Below the pieces are notes generated by a model. That model did not search any database and was not told where the DNA came from. It saw nothing but the letters and a program-made list of their open reading frames with translations. From assembly GCA_963971575.1 (NCBI GenBank), contig OZ020612.1:66275869-66339868 (forward strand): a DNA stretch of 64,000 nucleotides, read 5' to 3'. The DNA comes from Liopterus haemorrhoidalis (taxonomy: Eukaryota; Arthropoda; Insecta; Coleoptera; Dytiscidae). Position 1 is the first letter of the stretch; every line of letters begins with the position of its first letter. Shown one piece after another: positions 19,771 through 30,164 of this stretch. A program made the position numbers and the translations under genes.

Positions 19771-20274
19771 TATTGTGCAAGCATGTCTAAAGAATAATTA
19801 TCAAAAAGAATTTCAATAAAAACATTAAGAATATTTCAAAGAAACATAACTAGAGATGCTCTATGAAGGTCGACAATTAGAATACTCTCACACACACAGA
19901 CACACATACAGACATGCGTACATAGGTATATACATACGCATACATCGACGGATGTAGGAAGTACGTAATTATGTATTTTACTGGAATAATCTCGTACCCA
20001 GCTGCTCTGAGCCTGCATCTAGAAGGTTAGATTTGTTTAAATATTATTAATTGTACACTTTACAAGTAATATAAACAAACAAAATTGAGGAAGCAATTTT
20101 ATTTATGCATATAAGGTTAAAATTCTACACATTGTTAAGAAATATAATTATATCTCAAGATATTAATGGAACATTGAAATGGATTCCTGATTTAAGAGGA
20201 ATTGTTTTAAATGCATTGCAAATATTGATGACTATCTGAAGTTCTTCTACTTTGTACGTTTTTTTTTTTTTTGT
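19771..20274. other. No gene; CA/TA-rich stretch
   Basis: Dinucleotide-rich DNA at 19885-19945 (ACACACACAGACACACATAC). Otherwise AT-rich. Confidence 0.5.
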
Positions 20275-20500
20275 ATCTACATTATTAGTACAATACAACA
20301 CAAAAATAGATGACGAAACAATAGAACAAGTAGATAAATTAAAATATCTAGGCTGTTTTTTTGCTGATCAGTGGTAAGATTTGGGTAAAGATTTGGGGTA
20401 ATGGTGGAAAGATAGATGAAAAAAATATGGAAAGAGTAGGCGCAACAGAAAAAACTGTTCAATAACATCAAAACATCGTTCCTAACCAAAAAATCAGTTA
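20275..20500 (+). pseudogene. LINE reverse transcriptase scrap
   Basis: Plus-strand reading NTKIDDETIEQVDKLKYLGC FF corresponds to the conserved VxKFKYLGSxI block after the RT catalytic core of RTE/Jockey-like LINEs. A stop follows DQW, and frames beyond it are broken. Confidence 0.6.
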
Positions 20501-20589
20501 TGGCCACCACAGGACCGACCGCCATCCCAAAGTACTTGTTTAATTTATGCTACTTTATCAAAAAATTTCTCAAATAAAAGTTGTTAGTT
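20501..20589. other. Spacer
   Basis: AT-rich, nothing recognised. Confidence 0.4.
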
Positions 20590-20965
20590 ATAGTTGATTG
20601 CAACTTTTGTTAAATAAGTTTTTTCGAAATATTTCTTGTGAAATATTCGCAAAAATCTTAAAACCGACACGAGTAAACTCCCATTTCTAGTTAACCGATT
20701 TTTCCCAAAAGTTGACCAACTCGTGACATTGATGTCAAATGCTTAAATCTGAATTTTCATAAAAATCCTTTTAGCCGAATTTGTTATGTAGGTACGTGTA
20801 CACGGATCGACTGACAGACCGACAGACAGACATACAGACAGACAGATAGAGAGACAGACCGACAGACATCATGCTAAAAATATTCAAAACATTACGTAGT
20901 GACCTCAATTCGTGGAGATCCATCGAAATTTCGAAGTTCCAAAATCTGTATGATCACAATACCTC
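20590..20965 (-). repeat. Second (TCTG)n-bearing repeat family, minus strand
   Basis: On the minus strand it reads CATGATGTCTGTCGGTCTG, an irregular TCTG core (20808-20870), then TCCGTGTACACGTACC and a body with no similarity to the main HINE family. The plan (TCTG core followed by a non-coding body) suggests another HINE-type family. It is followed directly by the TIR element at 20969. Confidence 0.45.
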
Positions 20966-20968
20966 CCT

Positions 20969-21568
20969 TATACCCTTTTCACACTAAAACTTTAAGATCG
21001 GATGTTAAAGTGAATGTATCTTTAAACGCTAATGTGAAACCGTATGGCCTCGTCTAAATACAAGCGATGTTTAAGACAGAGATCTGCGTCTTAAACATCG
21101 TCCGCATTGCCAATTTAATTTCTATTATAAAAAAATACTCCTTGAATTTGTGCTGTCAATATTTTATATTATCATAAACAAGAATACTGTATTATATAGA
21201 CGTTATAAGAAGTTTATACTGTTATAATAAAATTATTTATTTTAATAATGTGTTTAATAAAATACAGAGCTACAATAATTGAGATAAAATGTATCGACTT
21301 ACATGTTAATACAGGTGTAATATATTCTTTATTGTAGTGTCTTTATTGTAGAATGAAATAAAATATCCATATTTGTTTATAATAATTCAAAATGTGCGTC
21401 TGCGCAGACAGTTCAAAACTGGTACTTTCATGACGGTAACTTAAGGACAAAATTACTGTAGCTGATGACAGCACCAGAGATTTAAACATCAAGTGTGAAA
21501 GCATACCGATGTTAAACATCGGTGAAATTTAAGTTCACTCGTCTTAAAGTTCTAGTGTGAAAAGAGTA
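20969..21568. mobile_element. Non-coding TIR element, copy 2
   Basis: TATACCCTTTTCACACTAAA at the left, TCTTAAAGTTCTAGTGTGAA then AAGAGTAT at the right. About 600 bp, collinear with 13115-14307 but without the nested MITE and with only one copy of the 62-bp terminal unit, so it represents the simpler ancestral form. Confidence 0.9.
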
Positions 21569-22276
21569 TTATACATGTTGGCGGTCGGTAAAAAGAACCA
21601 ACAAGATAGAGATCTTCTTAAATACTTTTAACATACGCTTAACTACCACAGCTATGGCATAGTTTGGTGTCGTTGCGCCTCCCCCCACTGAAAAACGACT
21701 TAGTATTGCTAAAATGTTACATACATTACATTCTAACATTGGCAACTAAATTAACCAAGTATGACGTCATTTAATAGTTATTGCGAATGAACGTTGTAAA
21801 AATACGTACGTACTATACATTTCTGTTTTACATACATATGTATCTGCAACTATAATTTCATTTAAACTATATTAAATACGCATAATATCCATATTTGAAA
21901 TTAAACAATGCAAATTGTAAATATAATTTTATATTATTATAGTTATCGAGATGTTATAATATTACATGTATGAATAAACAAATCGTTCGAATTATTGTTG
22001 GAAGTTAATTAAAATTTATAATACTATTAAAATATTTCAAATATTCATAAAATTATGAAATCCAAATGAGAATTATACCATTCATAATATAAATTAATAG
22101 AATTGTGTCAATAAAACCATAAAATAAATATTTATATACTAAAATTTATAATTAATAATAAAATAATATATTGCGTATATGAATAACAAACCATAATTTT
22201 GAAAACAAGATTTTAGCAGATTGAAAAAGTGGTAAATATAAAGCTGGTTCCACATTAGCGAACCCATCCTGTAATG
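21569..22276. other. No gene; very AT-rich
   Basis: Over 700 bp with no recognised motif. GTTGCGCCTCCCCCC near 21675 may be a worn hAT end. Confidence 0.45.
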
Positions 22277-23055
22277 CAGTGGTTACCAACCTTTTCTAAG
22301 TTACGGGACACTTTTGCAAGATTTTTTTTTTTTTGTGGAGCACTTACCTAAGTTAAAATGAAATGTAAGCAGTATTTTTATAAAATTAGAAAATTACAAT
22401 TTAAACAAATATTTCTAGTTATATCTTAATATTTATTTTAAAAAAATCTTTTCATATAATTATAATATATAATTTAAAAAAAAAATACTCATTTAATGTG
22501 AAACTTGTGATTGGTGTTTTTTACATATTCCTTGTATGTTGGGATGTAAACAAGACTACCATCATTTCTTCGCCCAAATGTGTTAATCTTTCTCTTTTTT
22601 TAGTTTTTATGTTGATTAATGAGGAAAACTTGTAATGAGGTATTCTTGTTGGACAGATATCCAGAATTCGTTAAGACTCGTTATGACAAGGATATTATGC
22701 TCCTCTTCCTCTGACACATTAAATTCAAAATTAAAATGAAAAAGGATTTCTAACCCAGTCGTATTTCTCTGTGTCCAGAAAAGGAAAATATTTTCGTAAG
22801 TTGCTGTCCAGTATTGATAAATGTTGTGATATCAAGGAAACACAATCGCTGCTATTGCTGGACACATATGAAAACATGCTAAGATTATTTTCTTCTATTC
22901 TTGTTTTCCTAAGAATGATCTTCTTGAGGAAAGCTGATAGTTTGTCTGTTGATGTTAAGATGTTTTCATTTGCACCCTGCATACTCGTATTGACAGTGTT
23001 CAAATAATAAAACATATAGCATACGAGAAACTTACCTTATTATAAAATAAGCCTT
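22277..23055 (-). mobile_element. hAT element relic with transposase piece
   Basis: CAGTGGTTACCAACCTTTTC at 22277 is a typical hAT/ZBED-type end. The coding piece lies inside on the minus strand. The other end is not clear; a scrap of HINE body (CCGAAATAGTAGAACAGG) begins at about 23065. Confidence 0.6.
22590..23015 (-). pseudogene. hAT transposase C-terminal part (ZBED/GTF2IRD2-like)
   Basis: Minus strand: NTSMQGANENILTSTDKLSA, FLKKIILRKTRIEENNLSMF, HLSILDSNLRKYFPFLDTEK, then YDWVRNPFSF, matching the Q-G-x(n)-I-x(6)-K-x(2)-AF block and the following RNPF region of domesticated and active ZBED-like hAT proteins. It runs on as FNFEFNVSEEEEHNILV and LNEFWISVQQEYLITSFPH before a stop. The dimerisation motif itself is not readable. 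Confidence 0.65.
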
Positions 23056-23196
23056 CATATTTGGCCCCCGAAATAGTAGAACAGGAAGTTTTGATCTGAT
23101 AATTATTTCGAAAGTAATCGATTTTTTTTTGCAACACCGTGCTTTCAATATTTATCAGACTGACTCGAGAACAGGGTAGCCATAGCTGAGTTTTAA
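23056..23196. other. HINE body scrap
   Basis: CCGAAATAGTAGAACAGGAA, TTTTGATCTGAT and TTTCGAAAGTAATCG match the HINE region just before the tRNA-like cassette, with about 80 percent similarity by eye. Confidence 0.5.
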
Positions 23197-23204
23197 TGCG
23201 AGCC

Positions 23205-24145
23205 CAGTGGCGGATCTACATACAGGCTAATAGGGCTTAACCCCTGGGCCCCAGATCCGCAAGGGGCCTCCAACCTCTAGGACAGCGTTTCTTAAACTGT
23301 GGTCCGCGAAACAATTTGGAGATTAACTTTACATTCCCCAACTTTTCGCTTTTATTCAAATAACTCATTTAATAAAAATCCTACATGGTCAAGGCTTTTT
23401 GTATTTGTTGTTATCTACTAGTTATTGACCTAACTAAACAATAATTAGTAAAAATTTAATTATTTTTATTCAACTGCATATTATTTACAAAAAAACATAG
23501 TATAATAAGATCTATTTTGACTAATATTTGACCAAGAAATGTTTGTATGAGTTTAACGTATTATAATTTGTAACTTTTTTTATTCTTTTTACTACTATTT
23601 TTATTAATTTTATGTTTTTTATTCTATATACTAATAAAAATGTTCCCCTATAATACACAAGAACATTTATTAAAATAACCAGCGATACATTTTTACCAAT
23701 ATTTATTACAACGTAGTGCCTATGAGATTATTGAGCCAGAAATTAAGTCTCAAGAACGAGGTAAAATGCGTAAGGTTGGGATGGGGCACGCAAAAAAAAA
23801 AAATTGTTCAAGTAGGGGTCCGCGGACTACATAAGTTTAAGAACCACTGCTCTAGGACATATACCTATTATATTTTATACCAAGCACGGCTTATAAGAGA
23901 AAAGATCAAAACAAAAATATTACTTTGAAAAACAACACGTTTAACAACGTTAAACAACAACATTTTCTAATATTTATTAAAAATCAACATAAGTGAAGCG
24001 CCAGCTAATAAAAAAAATAATATCCAACATTAATAAAAATGTAATAAATAATAATTAACCTTTAATACTGTCTTTTATTTTTTAAATTTTTTGATTGAAA
24101 CATCTGTAGGGCCCCTTGGTATTTTTACGCTCTGGGCCCCCAAAA
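23205..24145. mobile_element. hAT-like insertion bracketed by 8-bp duplication
   Basis: Starts CAGTGGCGGATCTACATACA and is followed by GGGCTTAACCCCTGGGCCCC; the right edge contains GGGCCCCTTGG and CTGGGCCCCCAAAA. TGCGAGCC stands immediately on both sides (23197-23204, 24146-24153). The right TIR is worn. A complete smaller hAT MITE lies inside. Confidence 0.75.
23283..23849. mobile_element. hAT MITE nested in the 23205 element
   Basis: Ends CAGCGTTTCTTAAACTGTGG then TCCGCG, and CGCGGACTACATAAGTTTAA then GAACCACTG. Perfect 8-bp duplication CTCTAGGA at 23275-23282 and 23850-23857. Non-coding; open frames within are fortuitous. Confidence 0.9.
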
Positions 24146-24153
24146 TGCGAGCC

Positions 24154-25234
24154 CATCTAGTAGTTAAGTAGTTATGTAACTCTCTAGACGGCAGCACGTG
24201 ATTAATTCGTTCAAAAGTTATTGGAATTTCTGATTTTAAATATGAACACAACCCACAATTTGTTATTACTTACTAAATATTTACAAAACCCTGAAATGTG
24301 TGAATATTCACACTTCAGTTTAATTTTTTTGCTCATCAGCTGGTTTGGATTCCTTTTTTTTGAAGAGGAGATGAGCAACAAGCTTTTGAGGATATTACCT
24401 CGTTTTTTTTTTTGCTCATTAGAGCCTTTGGATGTCCTTTTTCTGATTTGTTTTCTAATCCACAACGACTTCTGTCGAACAAAATATAAGTATCGGTATA
24501 TAAGTTCGGCAATACCTGATCTATTGCATATTTAAATTTTTGGAAAGCCTTACTTAATTAATACCAATTGTACATTGCATGAACTCAACTACTTTTGAAT
24601 TATAATACAGTGTAATATATTGGTGTAATCTAGCCGTATATTTCAAGTTTTTTTATTGAATTTTTTAGTTGTTTTTGATGAAGCAATCAAAATGCAACAA
24701 TCTGGTAAAAAATATATGTGCGTGAATTACGGTGCGAGTTAATTTTAGTATAAATTAATATTATGCGTAGAGTAATTGATAGATAATGATGATAGATAGA
24801 TAAATCATGACGCGTACACACACTTTAATAACTAAACCTTTAATAAACGGCAATTAAAAACAGATCATTCACATTTTTTGTTACATACTTTTTCAAAGCA
24901 CAACTTAATGTTAAATATTTGTACTGTTATTCCGCTATTAGCATTTCAGATGGGAGACAAAAATATATTAAATTCCAAAATGGCGCCACAACTAAAATAC
25001 TATTGCACATTAAGGTCTAGACCCGTTTACTTCAAAAACTTGACAGCTTGTTTCTGAAGTCGAAATTCAAAGTTAAGTAACCTTCATACAGTTAACAATG
25101 TTCAAAATGCTGACTACGGAGAGCTTCCTGAAGTTTTTGATGAGCAAATATAGTTTACAGACCGTTGACAACGTTCAAGAGAATATGTCCAACACTATGA
25201 GTCACGTGCTTTCAATTATGAAAGGGACTTAATG
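24154..25234. other. HINE 3' tip and AT-rich DNA
   Basis: TACTTACTAAATATTTAC, then GAAATGTGTGAATATTCACA and CTTCA (about 24262-24320) is an isolated 3' end of the HINE family. TTTTTTTGCTCATCAGC and TTTGCTCATTAGAGCC (24328-24430) are units of the minisatellite found in hAT relics at 16580, 28120 and 62020. The remainder to 25234 is AT-rich. Confidence 0.5.
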
Positions 25235-25504
25235 CATTGGCGGAACAACAAATTTTGCCCCTCCCCGCAAAAAAAAAATAGATCGGCCCCCCAACATTAT
25301 GTGATTTTTTCTTTTTGTATCTAGCGTCCCACAATTTTGAAGAAATTTAACCTTGGATTCTTCTTCCACAAAGAATCATTTTACTTTATAATACATATTA
25401 TATTATGAATATAAAAGAAAAACAATAATATCTAACAAATGAAACATAGACAAAACAAAACAAAACTAGATATAAATAAATAAATCAATTTAAAATGTTA
25501 AATC

Positions 25505-26165
25505 TTTTTTTCTGGATTTTAAATTAGCAAAATTTCTAATTAAGTCTTTAATGCTCATTTCTTGAGCAATTTCAGCCTCAATGCTCAACAATGATACATT
25601 ATGTAAGAGTTCTTCTCCAGTAGAATTCGCGTAGATAGTTTTTTTATTATTTTTAATTTGGAAAAAGAACGCTCTGCTGTTGCCACAGTGACAGGAAGTG
25701 TTAAAAATAATAAAATTGCAGTAACTACGTCTGGAAAACTGACCGACAGGGAGATATATTTAATTATTAAAAAGTTCAGCAAATTCTGTTTGATATACAA
25801 TCTGTTTTGATGCAAATTGTTGATATTTTAGAGATTTCCTCATTAAGCATCGAAGCTAACATTACCATTTGTAACGGAAAATTGGACGAAATATCACCTT
25901 TGAATTTTTTTTTTGTAAGATTGCGGCAGAACTTATAATTTCTATTTCATCCAAGTTGATTAAATTTCGAGGTAACATGAATAAAAACAAATTTACAACG
26001 TCGTTCATCCCTCTAAATCTATTATCAATTTGATTGATAACAATATCGAGAACTGCATTAAATACAGTTACTTTAAAAAAAAATCCTCCCCGTTATAAAG
26101 AGAAATATTTCTTATTTTATTAGTTTTTCTAGTTTCTTTTAGAATTTCGAGGTATTCGTAAATTG
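25505..26165 (-). pseudogene. hAT transposase (DUF4371/ZMYM1-like), C-terminal half
   Basis: Minus-strand pieces in order: FKVTVFNAVLDIVINQIDNR then FRGMNDVVNLFLFMLPRN (about 25960-26090), VSFPDVVTAILLFL and LPVTVATAERSFSKLKIIK (25630-25745), then a frame change and EAEIAQEMSIKDLIRNFA (25520-25590). TVATAERSFSKLK is the signature of the hAT dimerisation domain. At least two stops and two frameshifts disable it. Confidence 0.8.
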
Positions 26166-26174
26166 TAATTTTTT

Positions 26175-27235
26175 AGGGTTTTGTAGGTATGACCAAAAAA
26201 CCCTTATACCGCCATTTTGTCGTCTGTCTGTCTGTCTGTCTGTCAGTCTGTCTGTTCGGTAAAAATTGTAGCCAAACGGCTAAACCTAGAGAGTTGAAAC
26301 TTATACACCTCTTTGACCCGCACATAGGAAAAATACTAAAACATCTAAAAAACATATCCCCCTAAAAATATAAACAAATATAGGCTCATCAAAAAAAAAA
26401 TTTTTTTTTTTTATAATTTGATAAGGGTATCAAATGAAAGCCCATAGTATGTGGATTAACGATCAAATTTTTATTTTTGCAAAATAAATTATTTTGAAGC
26501 GATTTTTTCCAAAATTGTGCAAAAAATGTTTTCTCCCACACCCAGAGCCCAGATGGATTTGTAGCCCAGATGGTTTAAACTAAAAATCTGAAAAAATTCT
26601 AAGTAATGTACATTGGTGTGAACCGGAATAGTACAACAGGAATTTTTGATTAGATTATGTTCTCGGAAAATAACGCATTTTTTGTGTTTTTAACTAAAAT
26701 ATATTAACTATTTAATTCGCTATGTAACACACCAGATCAGTAGCTCTAGTGGCGTGGTTGGTTTTGTCGTACGCTTAATAATGTAACTTAATTTGCAAAC
26801 TAGGGTTCGAATCCTGTTAATTTTATTTTTTCTGTTTTTTTTTTTTGCATTTTTATTTTGTTTAAATTATTTTGTTAAAATTCTAGTTATATTTTGGTAA
26901 ATGTTGCATTTAATTTTTAAAGCGTAAATTTAATAACCAGTGGAAAGTGTTGAAATTATAATTTAATTCTATGTTTGACGAAACAGAGGGCGGGGCTTAT
27001 GATTTAAGCAACCAATGGAAGCCATAGGCGCAATTTTCAAAATCTTAATGAACCTTGCTATATAAAAAAAATACTGCATATATTTAGAAACTTAAATAAT
27101 GGTATTAGGCATTCGAATTAAAATTCATAAAAAAATATTTTGACATAAAATTTGTTTTGGTATCCCAAATAATCATCATTCAGTTACTAAATACCTGCAA
27201 ACCCCAGAAATGTGTGAAAATTCACACTTCACATC
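26175..27235 (+). mobile_element. HINE-like element, full length
   Basis: Complete from AGGGTTTTGTAGGTATGACC to TTCACATC, with (TCTG)n at 26220-26256, tRNA-like cassette at 26741-26816, and the clearest promoter-like block: GGGCGGGGC (26988), CAACCAATGG (27010) and TGCTATATAAAAAAA (27056). The host sequence AGAATTTCGAGG plus AATTGTA stands on both sides (26141-26174 and 27245-27272). Confidence 0.85.
26741..26816 (+). other. tRNA-like cassette in HINE copy 6
   Basis: TGGCGTGGTTGG fits an A box with one mismatch; GGGTTCGAATCC is a perfect B box. TTTGCAAACTAGGGTTCG is shared with the cassette at 29235 but the rest differs. Confidence 0.6.
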
Positions 27236-27315
27236 AATTTTTTTAGAATTTCGAGGAATTGTATTTTTTTTAGCTAAAGAAAAAACTGGGGACCCCTTCC
27301 CTGTCCTCTTACCAC

Positions 27316-28020
27316 GGTTTGCAATATTTAACAAATGGTCATGTTAATCTAGATCCAAAATTATTATTATTATTTATTTTATTTATTTTTTCTTACGGCG
27401 GTCTTTATGTTATCTATTTGTTGAGATTCATTGAATTGCAATATTTTAAAGAGAATCCTGTACACGTGTGTTTAAAACTCGTGTATGTAACTAAGATGAA
27501 ACAAAAATAGATTTGCAGTGAGTATTCTCATCAGATTGTATACATAAAGATGGCCAGCTAGTGACCAAATAATTAGTCAGCATAATGACTGGAGGGTCGA
27601 AGGTCACAAATGTTGAAGATCCGTGAGTGTTCGGGTCGGATGGGTCTTATAGACCCGCGATCGACCCGCCATCTAGCCATTGCAACATATCACACCTATT
27701 ATTAGAATATGAGCCAGCTTCATTGTGGGAACTAAAATATCGTGGATATGAGGTAATTATTTGAAGATCGAATGATTGACCTTACAGACAGACGAGTAGC
27801 TAGTGTCATTTCATGAATATATTTGTTTATTACGACATTAACTTTTAATTTGTTTTGGTAAGAAAGAGGTTTTCAAGTTTTAATTATGAAATGCATACAA
27901 CAAATATTTAAATTTTTATAACTTTGTTATCTCAGTTATAAATTTTTTATTGTGTCTGGTGTTATTTTAACAAAGATTTGTGAACGCTTTCATTTTTGAC
28001 ACTTTCTTATTTTATACAGT
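27316..28020. other. No gene seen
   Basis: AT-rich apart from GGGTCGGATGGGTCTTATAG then ACCCGCGATCGACCC (27632-27668), a run of inverted GGGTC/GACCC motifs. The open frame at 27319-27510 is hydrophobic but has no ATG start or known motif. Confidence 0.4.
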
Positions 28021-28028
28021 TTTTAGAC

Positions 28029-28588
28029 CAGTGTTTCCAGAGCCGCAGTAAGGGGGGGGGCTTCCCCCTAGCGCACTAAGGAAAAGGGCGCTGACGGGCT
28101 TGTTAAGGGGCGCCATGGCGAAGCATGAGGATTTTTTTTTTGCTCGTCACTTGGATTTTGAGAGGGGAAGACCTTTTTTTTGCTCATCACTTGAATTTTA
28201 AGAGGTAGGAACCTTATTTTTATTTACCACACGGTTCTGCCCCTAGCGCAAGTTTACCTTACTGCGGCTCTGAGTGTTTCTCAACCAAAAACGCACCGCG
28301 GACTAGTAAAATATATCATTTTCTAACGCGGACCACTAATAATAATTATTGGTTAATTTTTTGCAAGAAAACATACATATTTAATGTGCTATTAAATACA
28401 TTTATTTTATTTGTATTAAATCACAGAAAGTTTACAGAAAATAAACAAAATTTGAATTATTTGTATAAAAAAGTGCATAAAAAATAACAAAAAAAAACTG
28501 CAAAATACACATACAAAAACTTTCGCGGACCACTAAAATTTTTCTACGGACCGCCGATGATCCGCGGACCACCTGTTGAGAAACACTG
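28029..28588. mobile_element. hAT MITE, host of a second hAT
   Basis: Ends CAGTGTTTC...TCAACC and GTTGAGAAACACTG; perfect 8-bp duplication TTTTAGAC at 28021-28028 and 28589-28596. The left TIR is split after nine bases by the element at 28038. Confidence 0.9.
28038..28272. mobile_element. Small hAT nested within another hAT's TIR
   Basis: Ends CAGAGCCGCAGTAAGG and CTTACTGCGGCTCTG; perfect 8-bp duplication AGTGTTTC (28030-28037, 28273-28280), which is the host element's own TIR sequence. It contains two units of the GCTCGTCACTTGGATTTTGA type minisatellite. Confidence 0.92.
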
Positions 28589-28696
28589 TTTTAGACCAAG
28601 TCAGTGGAGTAACTATGGACCTTCTGCGTCCGTAATAACGGGAGGCAAAGCATTTACAGATCCATTGAACCTCTAAATTAGGTTTTCTCTTTTTTA

Positions 28697-29335
28697 AGGG
28701 TTTTGTAGGTATGACACAAAAACCCTTATACCGTCATTATGTCTGTCTGTCTGTTCGGTAAAAATTGTAGCCAAACGCCTAAACCTAGAGAGTTGAAATT
28801 TGGCATGCTTATACAACTCTTTGACCCGCACATAGGAAAATACTAAAACATCTAAAAAACATATCACCCTAAAAATATAAACAAATATGTGCTCACGAAA
28901 AAAAATTATTTTTTTTAAAATTCTGAGTAGTGTATCAAATGAAGGCCCTTAGTACGTGGATTAACGATCAAAATTTTATTTTTGCAAAATAAATTATTTT
29001 GATGCGATTTTTGCCAAAATTGTGCAAAAAAATTTTTGTCCCACACCCTGTAGCTCAGATGGTTTAAACTAAAAATCAGAAAAAATTCTAAGTAATGTAC
29101 ATTGGTGTGAACCGGAATAGTACAACAGGAATTTTTTATCAGATTATGTTTTCGGAAAATAACGCATTTTTTGTATTTTTAACTAAAATATGTAAAATAT
29201 TTAATCCGCTATTTAACACAGTAAATAAGTCAACGTCGGTAGTCCAGTGGTAACGCTTCGTAAGTTGCAAACTACTGTTCGATTCCCGTAAATTTTTATT
29301 TTTTCTGCTTTTTTTTGCATTTTTATTTTGTTTAA
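28697..29335 (+). mobile_element. HINE-like element, left half of a head-to-head pair
   Basis: Normal 5' end with a very short (TCTG) core, body, and tRNA-like cassette (29235-29288), then cut in the AT-rich region after TTTATTTTGTTTAAATTTG, where a reversed copy starts. Confidence 0.85.
29235..29288 (+). other. tRNA-like cassette in HINE copy 7
   Basis: TAGTCCAGTGG (A box) and TGTTCGATTCCC (B box). At about 54 nt it is the shortest of the cassettes. Confidence 0.55.
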
Positions 29336-29336
29336 A

Positions 29337-29655
29337 TTTGCAAAAATAAAATTTTGATCGTTAATCCACGTACCAAGGGCTTTCATTTGATACCCTACAC
29401 AAAATTGTAAAAAAAATTTTTTTTTTGATGAGCATATATTTGTTGTTATTTTTAGGGGGATATGTTTTTTAGATGTTTTAGTATTTTTCCTATGTGTGGG
29501 TCAAAGAGTTGTATATGCATGCCAAATTTCAAATCTCTAGGTTTAGCCGTTTGGCTACAATTTTTACCGAACAGACAGACAGACAGACAGACAGACAGAG
29601 AGACAGACGACAAAATGATGGTATAAGGGTTTTTTGGTCATACCTACAAAACCCT
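29337..29655 (-). mobile_element. HINE-like element, 5' part, reversed
   Basis: Reverse complement of the first 320 bases of the family, ending CATACCTACAAAACCCT before a run of A. With 28697-29335 it makes an inverted pair whose outer ends are the two 5' ends. Confidence 0.85.
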
Positions 29656-30156
29656 AAAAAGGAGGTGGTCTATTGAAGGGGCCTAAAAATTTGAGTAGCC
29701 TAGGGCCTCGCGTTTTATAAATCCGGTCCTGAGTACAGAAACCTAATGCTTAAAACTGAACGGACAGTGAATGATTTTTCATAGATTCCATAGAGCAAGC
29801 CTTGGTATCGTGTTTACAAAGCAATATACTATAGGTGTATGTGTGTGTTGTGATGGTACTGGTGGTACTGCGGTACGCGGGTACTGACATCAATGCCCGA
29901 GGACCATCATCAACTAACTTCTTCTGCACATTCCCAGCATTCCTCTTACATAATTCTCGCACTAGCAATGCACACACTTCACACTTTCGGACATTTAGCT
30001 TTTTATCTCGGTAACTCGTGACTGCGACCAGGGATCACTACATTCATTACTTCACACTGGATATTACTCTTATATACCACTTACTTCCACAATTCCACGT
30101 CGTACAACAACATAAGAGGATCTTGCACTATTTACGTAAATCATTACATTTGAGGA
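29656..30156. other. No gene seen
   Basis: GGGGCCTAAAAATTTGAG and CCTAGGGCCTCGCG (29678-29712) look like worn hAT edges. The rest shows nothing recognisable. Confidence 0.4.
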
Positions 30157-30164
30157 GTCTAGAG

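Larger units (their letters stand above)
25235..27315 (-). mobile_element. hAT element relic, interrupted by a HINE
   Basis: CATTGGCGGAACAACAAATT with TTGCCCCTCCCC at the left is a hAT-type edge. The transposase pseudogene occupies 25505-26165 on the minus strand; a HINE sits at 26175-27235. GGGGACCCCTTCCCTGTCC at about 27286 may be the other edge. Confidence 0.6.

Noticed and set aside
20277..20525. Minus-strand frame of 82 codons rich in L, F and Y
   Set aside because: Shadow of the LINE scrap on the plus strand (KLKYLGC block).
22771..23007. Plus-strand frame starting with ATG-like MSRKGKYF
   Set aside because: Shadow of the hAT transposase piece on the minus strand.
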